From assembly GCA_041594335.1 (NCBI GenBank), contig JBFHML010000082.1, forward strand, positions 1-6,081: DNA of 6,081 nt, read 5' to 3'. Below the pieces are notes generated by a model that saw only the letters and a list, made by a program, of their open reading frames with translations, had not been told where the DNA came from and searched no databases. Every line of letters starts with the position of its first letter. Within the stretch, counting starts at the first letter, position 1. Source of the stretch: JAGPUQ01 sp041594335. Its GTDB lineage: Bacteria; Pseudomonadota; Gammaproteobacteria; Pseudomonadales; Porticoccaceae. A program made the position numbers and the translations under genes. Positions 1 to 4,291 of the stretch are shown one piece after another.

Positions 1-325
1 CGCACTACGCTGGCGCGGTCGGCCTCCGCCCCGCCCAACTCAGGATCCGGATTATCGGCAGGGAGCGAGCCGGATGCGTGCGCACGATCTCCAACCTGTC
101 CCCTTCGACGGATTCGGCAGGGTTTCCTCGTGGCTTGCCGATGAAAGGGTTTTCATGCGTGCGGTCATCGGCCTGGGTACGCCGGTTCTGGGCTTCTGTT
201 TGGATCCCGCTGGGGTCGCAGCGCCCAGGGGATGGCGCCCAAGCGATCGCGTATCTGGCCGACGGCAACGCCGTGATATCCAGGATGCTGGCTGTGGATA
301 GCTTGGCGTTTCGGTGGGCGGGCCG
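1..325. other. Upstream stretch with no supported gene
   Basis: I find no convincing gene here. Short open frames exist on both strands, but they are arginine- and proline-rich, have no recognisable motif, and most of the minus-strand ones simply run antisense into the oxidoreductase gene that follows. The stretch probably carries the 3' edge of a neighbouring region and the leader of the oxidoreductase gene. I saw no clear -35/-10 promoter pair and no hairpin followed by a T tract. A GCGATCGC octamer lies at 243-250. Confidence 0.5.
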
Positions 326-1405
326 ATGAGGCTGTGCGAATTGCTGGGTATGGAACTGCCCATCCTCCAGGCGCCCATGGCCGGGGTGCAGGGCAGCGCT
401 CTTGCAGTTGCGGTCAGCGAGGCCGGCGGCCTTGGGGCGCTGCCCTGCGCGATGCTCGATGCCGAGACCCGAGCGCGTGAACTGACCGCGCTCCGGGAGC
501 GCACTGCCAGGCCGTTCAATGTGAACTTCTTCTGTCACCGGCCGGCGCCGGCCGACGCCGCGGCCCAGGCGGCCTGGCGCGCGGCGTTGGCGCCCTGGTA
601 CCGGGAGTTGGAGGTCGACGAGACTGCCGCGGCGTCCCCAGGCCCATCGCGCCTACCGTTCGACGCCGGCGACGCGGCGCTACTGGAGGTCTTCCGGCCA
701 CCGGTAGTGAGCTTTCACTTCGGTTTGCCCGCCCCGGACCTGCTGGACCGGGTGCGCCGCACCGGTGCCCGGGTGCTCGCCTCGGCGACCACCGTCGAGG
801 AGGCGCGCTGGCTGGAGGCCCGCGGCGTGGATGCCATCATCGCCCAGGGTTTGGAGGCGGGCGGCCACCGGGGCATGTTTCTGACCGCGGCGCTGAGCAC
901 CCAACTGGCGACGCTGGCACTGGTACCCCAGGTGGTCGACGCCGTGCGGGTGCCGGTCATCGCCGCCGGCGGTATCGCCGATGCCCGCGGCGTTGCCGCC
1001 GCCCTGGCGTTGGGGGCGGCGGGGGTTCAGGTGGGCACGGCTTATCTGTTGTGTCCAGAGGCGACCACCAGTCCGGTGCATCGCGCTGCGCTGGTCGGTG
1101 CCGGGGCGCGGCACACGGTGCTGACCACCTTGTTCAGCGGTCGCCCCGCGCGCGGTATCGTCAATCGATTGATCCGTGAGCTGGGACCCGAGCATCCGGC
1201 GGTGCCGCAGTTTCCGGGCGCCAGTGACGCCATCGCGCCGCTGCGGGCAGCGGCGGAGCAGCGGGGTTCGGGCGATTTCTCGCCCCTGTGGGCGGGTCAG
1301 AATGCCGCCGGGTGCCGGGCAGTGTCGGCTGGGGAGATCACGCGCGCCCTGGCGGCAGGGGTGGCGGCCGAGGGGCGCGGCGACCGGATCGGGGATGGCG
1401 GATGA
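326..1405 (+). CDS. Nitronate monooxygenase / 2-nitropropane dioxygenase family protein
   Basis: A 359-residue FMN-binding TIM-barrel oxidoreductase of the NMO/NPD family (PF03060). Members oxidise alkyl nitronates such as propionate-3-nitronate to aldehyde or keto acid plus nitrite, protecting against nitro toxins; many relatives have unknown substrates. Visible motifs are PILQAPMAG at residues 12-20, FNVNFF at 64-69, HFGLP at 131-135, EAGGHRG with His181 (the usual catalytic-base position), AAGGIAD at 213-219 (phosphate-binding loop) and GAAGVQVGT at 230-238. Length suits a class I NMO. It has no signal peptide, so it is cytoplasmic. The ATG at 326 is preferred because the family motif begins about 12 residues later and a purine-rich GGTGGGCGGG stretch (313-322) sits just upstream; an in-frame GTG at 314 would add four residues. 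The stop overlaps the start of the DUF488 gene (ATGA), implying translational coupling. Family assignment is firm; substrate is inferred. Confidence 0.93.
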   Translation: MRLCELLGMELPILQAPMAGVQGSALAVAVSEAGGLGALPCAMLDAETRARELTALRERTARPFNVNFFCHRPAPADAAAQAAWRAALAPWYRELEVDETAAASPGPSRLPFDAGDAALLEVFRPPVVSFHFGLPAPDLLDRVRRTGARVLASATTVEEARWLEARGVDAIIAQGLEAGGHRGMFLTAALSTQLATLALVPQVVDAVRVPVIAAGGIADARGVAAALALGAAGVQVGTAYLLCPEATTSPVHRAALVGAGARHTVLTTLFSGRPARGIVNRLIRELGPEHPAVPQFPGASDAIAPLRAAAEQRGSGDFSPLWAGQNAAGCRAVSAGEITRALAAGVAAEGRGDRIGDGG

Positions 1406-1791
1406 GCATTCGCATCGTACGTTTGGGGAGTCCACGGGCGAAGGAGGAAGGCCTGCGCATCGGCACGGTGCGGCGGCCGCCGCGCGGGGTGCCGAAGACC
1501 GAATTTGCCCGACAGGACTGGTATGACGTCTGGTTTCCCCTGTTGGCGCCGAGCGCAGAGACTCTGCAGCTGGGTCGTGCCGCGGAGACCGAGGCACAGT
1601 GGCGGACGTTTCAGAAAAAATATCGGGCCGAAATGGCGGCCGCCGATGCCGCGCGTGCCATTGATTTGCTGGCGGCGCTGTCTCGGCAGGCCCATTTTTC
1701 CGTCGGCTGCTATTGTGAGGACGAGGCGCGCTGCCACCGCGCGGTGCTGCGTGAGCTGTTGCGGGCGCGCGGCGCGGTACTGGTGGGTTGA
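1402..1791 (+). CDS. DUF488 family protein
   Basis: A small 129-residue cytoplasmic protein of the DUF488 family, whose biochemical role is not established. The diagnostic features are the central YDVWFPLLAPS segment (residues 41-51) and the C-terminal GCYCEDEARCHR segment (102-113), with Cys103, Cys105, Cys111 and His112. This cluster could bind a metal or be redox active, but that is inference. A helical charged stretch at about 62-95 separates the two. The start at 1402 is chosen because it overlaps the preceding stop as ATGA and the frame then encodes the family's N-terminus; an in-frame upstream extension to 1288 lies wholly inside the oxidoreductase gene in another frame and has shadow-type composition. 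Coupling to the oxidoreductase suggests a shared transcript and perhaps a linked stress or metabolic role. I see no clear terminator after it. Confidence 0.86.
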   Translation: MSIRIVRLGSPRAKEEGLRIGTVRRPPRGVPKTEFARQDWYDVWFPLLAPSAETLQLGRAAETEAQWRTFQKKYRAEMAAADAARAIDLLAALSRQAHFSVGCYCEDEARCHRAVLRELLRARGAVLVG

Positions 1792-2040
1792 CGGATGGCG
1801 TCCTGTGATTACGCGGGCCGCGGTTTTCGGTTGGCGCATCGACAGGCAAGGGCGGCCCCACGGGGTAGCGCTTGGCGGGTGCGCCGGGACGGATTGCTGG
1901 CCCGCGGCGGTGGGTTCTGCCCAGTGCGCCCGTCGGGTCAGCGAAGGCGTTGGCGCGATAGGATCGGTAGTCCGCCTCGCCCCTGCATCAGGGATTACGG
2001 ACTGTCGAGGGGCGTCATTGCGAGGGATCGGGAGTCAGTG

Positions 2041-2050
2041 AGTGATCACT
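2041..2050. repeat. Perfect 10-bp palindrome, possible operator
   Basis: AGTGATCACT is a perfect palindrome, flanked by GTG on the left (2038-2040) and TCAC on the right (2051-2054), so the site reads as nested GTGA/TCAC half-sites. It does not fit the CRP spacing (GTGA-N6-TCAC). It could be a regulator binding site for the downstream operon, but a 10-bp palindrome in 600 bases can arise by chance. Confidence 0.25.
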
Positions 2051-2090
2051 TCACCTGTGGGGGAACGACGGCGCCACGCGGCAGCCAACC

Positions 2091-2102
2091 CGCCGATCGG
2101 CG
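2091..2102. repeat. Perfect 12-bp palindrome, possible operator
   Basis: CGCCGATCGGCG is fully self-complementary. Its centre lies 51 bases from the centre of the palindrome at 2041-2050, about five helical turns. A dimeric regulator could bind here; the G+C-rich composition makes a chance occurrence plausible. Confidence 0.22.
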
Positions 2103-2297
2103 ATGGTCCGCGGAGATTCCCGAGTTTTCTGTGGCGGATGGCGACTCCCAGGGCTGGCGCGGCCGGCGGCGATCCTCGGAGGCATGTGGGATTGGCGTGC
2201 GATCTCATCGGACGCCGGCTGGCACCTCTTCTCCGCCCGCTCCGGCGAACCGTCCCGCCCTTGCGGCCAGTGGGGTGGAATTTGTTGCCGTTCCGAC

Positions 2298-2310
2298 GCC
2301 GGTAGGGTGC
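2298..2310 (+). promoter_or_regulatory. ops-like element (RfaH/NusG-paralogue recruitment site), tentative
   Basis: GCCGGTAGGGTGC matches the enterobacterial ops sequence GGCGGTAGCGTGC at 11 of 13 positions. The two differences (position 2 G to C, position 9 C to G) are complementary, so a small non-template-strand hairpin with a GGTA loop can still form. In E. coli, ops sites lie in the transcribed leaders of polysaccharide and LPS operons and recruit the antiterminator RfaH. Here it sits 90 bases upstream of the first exopolysaccharide gene on the same strand, the expected setting. This is pattern similarity only; no RfaH gene is in the window. Confidence 0.3.
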
Positions 2311-2318
2311 GCAAGGAT

Positions 2319-2333
2319 TGGCATGAAGTCTGC
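2319..2333 (+). promoter_or_regulatory. Possible sigma-54 (-24/-12) promoter
   Basis: TGGCAT followed by CTGC gives GG at 2320-2321 and GC at 2332-2333 with exactly ten bases between, the invariant sigma-54 spacing (consensus TGGCAC-N5-TTGC). The -24 half is good; the -12 half (TCTGCC) is imperfect. Transcription would begin near 2345, leaving a leader of about 55 bases before 2401. GG-N10-GC is common by chance in G+C-rich DNA. It also conflicts with the ops-like element, which would then lie upstream of the transcript start, so at most one of the two is likely to work on this mRNA. Confidence 0.22.
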
Positions 2334-2400
2334 CTCCTAGGATTGTCACTCTCGGTGGGGAATGGAGCCCCTGGGCCATGGATCGAGATCCAACCGGGCA

Positions 2401-3699
2401 ATGAATCACGGAACCCGGACCGCGTTGGCAGTGCTGTTTTCGGCCGCCAGTGTGCATGCGGCTGAGCTGAGCCCTGACTTGCGTTTGCCCCCTTTGGGTG
2501 CCGAGCACCTGGACATTACTCGCCGACCCGAAGCGCGGCGCAGTACCACCGTCCGTTCTCGGCCGCGGCCCGAATTGCAACCGCTGGGTATCCGTATGGG
2601 CAGCTTCCACCTGACGACGGAATTGGGGTTGCCCGTCGGCTACACCGACAACCTGTTTGCCGCCGAAAGCCGCACAGCGAGCGATTTCCACTATGGCCTC
2701 GCGCCCCGGGTCGAGCTTCGGTCCGGGTGGTCCCGTCACGCCTGGCGGGTCGGTGCCCACAGCACCCATAGGCGGCACCGGGAGTTTTCCAGTGAGGATT
2801 ACGATGATTGGCAGATTTTCGCCGATGGCCGCCTGGACTTCGGTGCCGAGGCCTCGCTGTTTAGCCGGCTCTCTATCGCCCAGCGTCACGAGGGCCGCGG
2901 GGCGGCGAACAGTTTCTCGGAAGGTGAAATCGCTGAATACCACCTCTATGAACTGAACGGGGGGTGGTCGCAGCCCTTCGGGCGCTTTGCGGTGCGGCTG
3001 ACCGGTGGCCTGGCCGAGTACCAGTTCGATGCCATCAATGCCGGGGAGGCGCTGCCCATAGACGTCGATGATCGCGATCGCGTCGCGGCACACGCTGAGG
3101 CCCGGTTGGGGTACCAAGTGCAACCCGGATACCGCATTTTCCTGCGCAGTGCGTACAACCGTCAGCGGTATGACCATCCGGGGGGAAACGGCGTCAATCG
3201 GGATTCCTCGGGCATCGAATACAGCTTGGGTGCGGATCTCGAAATCACGGAACTGTTGTTTGGCGACGTTTTTGCCGGCTATTACCGCCAGCGGTATGAC
3301 GATCCGAGCTTCGATGACCGGGACGGTTTGGGTTTGGGCGCCAACCTGTACTGGAACCCCACCACCCTGACCACGGTACACCTGGAGGTCGGGCGATCCG
3401 TTCAAGAAACCATCCTGGCCGGTACCGCCGGCTACCTGGCTACCGACACCGCAGTCGAACTCGAGCACGAACTGTTGCGCAACCTCTTGCTGTTTGCCGG
3501 TGCCCGGCACCTAGCTCGCGACTACTCGGGTATCGGGCGGGAAGAAACCATGCGCCAATATCATTTGGCGGCCCATTACCAGGTCAACCGTCATCTTTCC
3601 GTGCGCTGGCGCGTGGTATATCGCGATCAGGACGGCAAAGGCGGCGGGCGGGATTTCACGCAGACTGCGGTGGAGCAGCACATTGTTTTACAGTTCTGA
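2401..3699 (+). CDS. Outer-membrane beta-barrel protein of exopolysaccharide operon (BBP2 type)
   Basis: A 432-residue predicted outer-membrane beta-barrel resembling the BBP2/'putative beta-barrel porin 2' family (PF10082 type) often encoded beside GumB/GumC-like genes. From the ATG at 2401 there is a Sec signal peptide (residues 1-20, short hydrophobic core, cleavage after Val-His-Ala). The mature chain is rich in alternating aromatic/polar strands and acidic turns, and ends in Phe432, the C-terminal aromatic typical of BAM-inserted barrels. Family-like stretches include RQRYD at 254-258 and 296-300, YWNP at 317-320, GYLAT at 344-348 and LEHELL at 354-359. An in-frame ATG at 2362 is possible and has GGGG just upstream, but only one base away; 2401 lacks a good Shine-Dalgarno and has an inverted repeat in its place, so the start is uncertain. 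It likely forms the outer-membrane exit, or a partner, for the polysaccharide exporter whose start codon lies inside this gene's 3' end. Confidence 0.88.
   Translation: MNHGTRTALAVLFSAASVHAAELSPDLRLPPLGAEHLDITRRPEARRSTTVRSRPRPELQPLGIRMGSFHLTTELGLPVGYTDNLFAAESRTASDFHYGLAPRVELRSGWSRHAWRVGAHSTHRRHREFSSEDYDDWQIFADGRLDFGAEASLFSRLSIAQRHEGRGAANSFSEGEIAEYHLYELNGGWSQPFGRFAVRLTGGLAEYQFDAINAGEALPIDVDDRDRVAAHAEARLGYQVQPGYRIFLRSAYNRQRYDHPGGNGVNRDSSGIEYSLGADLEITELLFGDVFAGYYRQRYDDPSFDDRDGLGLGANLYWNPTTLTTVHLEVGRSVQETILAGTAGYLATDTAVELEHELLRNLLLFAGARHLARDYSGIGREETMRQYHLAAHYQVNRHLSVRWRVVYRDQDGKGGGRDFTQTAVEQHIVLQF
3160..3306 (+). repeat. Two copies of a 21-bp direct repeat inside the barrel gene
   Basis: Bases 3160-3180 and 3286-3306 match at 19 of 21 positions and lie 126 bases (42 codons) apart in the same frame. 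They encode RQRYDHP and RQRYDDP. This suggests a repeated strand-turn unit within the beta-barrel, either from internal duplication or from convergent selection on a strand motif. Confidence 0.7.
3672..3685 (+). promoter_or_regulatory. Ribosome binding site supporting a TTG start
   Basis: GGAG at 3672-3675 lies seven bases before the TTG at 3683. It decides the start of the export lipoprotein gene, because this frame contains no ATG or GTG before the lipobox. Both signal and start lie inside the end of the barrel gene, so the second gene is probably translated by ribosomes finishing the first. Confidence 0.65.
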
Positions 3700-4288
3700 A
3701 CAACCGTTCCGTCGCCGCCGGTCGGGAATCGGCCCATGGGCGTGCGGCGCGTTGGCGCTGATCCTGGCCGCCTGCACCGCGGGGCGCTCGCCGCCACTGC
3801 CTTCGCTGGGTGAGATGCCCTCCCCCGCCAAACACTACATCCTTGGGCCGGGCGATCGCCTGCGCATCGTTGTCTTCGGGCAACCCGAGTTGTCCGGAGA
3901 ATTTAGCGTCAATACCGATGGCTCGGTGTCCTATCCGCTCGTCGGTGCGGTGCCGGGAGCAGGTTACACCCCGGCCGCGCTGGAGGCTGCCATTGTCGAC
4001 GCCTTGTCTCCGGATTATCTGCGGGAGCCCCAGGTGAGTGTCGAGGTCCTCAGCTATCGGCCGTATTTCATCATGGGCGAAGTGAAAGCCCCGGGGAGCT
4101 ACCCGTACATGAACGGTCTCGACGTGCTCAGCGCCATCGCCGTCGCCGGCGGATACACCTATCGCGCAAAAAAGACATTTGTGTTTCTCACGCGCCGGCA
4201 GGAGGGCAAAAAGGAGCGCAGGGAAGTCTCGCCGAACACCGCAATTCTGCCGGGAGACATCATTGAAGTGCCGGAGCGATTTTTCTAG
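3683..4288 (+). CDS. Short polysaccharide export lipoprotein (Wza/GumB-like OPX)
   Basis: A 201-residue outer-membrane polysaccharide export (OPX) protein. The N-terminus has four arginines (10-13), a hydrophobic stretch and a lipobox LAAC with Cys31 as the lipidated residue, so it is a lipoprotein facing the periplasm. The Poly_export domain (PF02563) starts at YILGPGDRL (52-60), continues through TDGSVSYPLVG (78-88) and ends near residue 123. An SLBB domain follows, with GEVKAPGSYPY (132-142) and AGGYT (155-159). Length is close to GumB (about 213 aa) and much shorter than E. coli Wza (about 379 aa): the C-terminal amphipathic helix that makes Wza's outer-membrane pore is absent. It therefore probably needs another protein to cross the outer membrane, the upstream barrel being the obvious candidate. 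The start is TTG with a good Shine-Dalgarno, overlapping the barrel gene by 17 bases. Only three bases separate its stop from the kinase gene, so the three form one operon. Confidence 0.94.
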   Translation: MFYSSEQPFRRRRSGIGPWACGALALILAACTAGRSPPLPSLGEMPSPAKHYILGPGDRLRIVVFGQPELSGEFSVNTDGSVSYPLVGAVPGAGYTPAALEAAIVDALSPDYLREPQVSVEVLSYRPYFIMGEVKAPGSYPYMNGLDVLSAIAVAGGYTYRAKKTFVFLTRRQEGKKERREVSPNTAILPGDIIEVPERFF

Positions 4289-4291
4289 GCC

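Larger units (their letters stand above)
1792..2400. other. Gene-free leader region of the exopolysaccharide operon
   Basis: About 600 bases without a supported gene, separating the oxidoreductase/DUF488 unit from the export operon. Several frames stay open (for example 1795-2340 on the + strand), but the products are arginine/proline/serine-rich, lack motifs and have no good ribosome binding site, so I treat them as chance frames in G+C-rich DNA. Visible structure includes perfect palindromes at 2041-2050 and 2091-2102, an ops-like element at 2298-2310, a possible sigma-54 promoter at 2319-2333, and an inverted repeat (2380-2391, arms GGATC/GATCC) just before the next start codon. Such a long gap upstream of a surface-polysaccharide operon is most simply a regulatory leader. 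Confidence 0.6.

Noticed and set aside
680..1861. Minus-strand open frame of 393 codons opposite the oxidoreductase and DUF488 genes
   Set aside because: Arginine/proline/histidine-rich composition without motifs; it spans two well-supported genes and is explained as a shadow.
1981..1993. Hairpin CCCTG-CAT-CAGGG as a terminator after the DUF488 gene
   Set aside because: Only five base pairs and no following T tract; it lies 190 bases past the stop.
2038..2054. CRP-type binding site
   Set aside because: The GTGA and TCAC half-sites are spaced by nine (outer) or zero (inner) bases rather than the six required by CRP.
1795..2340. Plus-strand open frame of 181 codons in the intergenic gap, possible small gene
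   Set aside because: Starts three bases after the DUF488 stop, but lacks a Shine-Dalgarno, is arginine/serine/proline-rich with no predicted fold or motif, and resembles no family I know.
2281..2345. Possible cyclic-di-GMP (GEMM) riboswitch, suggested by a CCGGTAGG-like string before a polysaccharide gene
   Set aside because: The conserved GEMM-I core elements and the two required helices are not present around it; the ops-like reading explains the string better.
2035..3510. Long minus-strand open frame of 491 codons
   Set aside because: It runs antisense to the barrel gene, which has a signal peptide, family motifs and a proper C-terminus. The antisense product has no recognisable domain and is typical of shadow frames in G+C-rich DNA.
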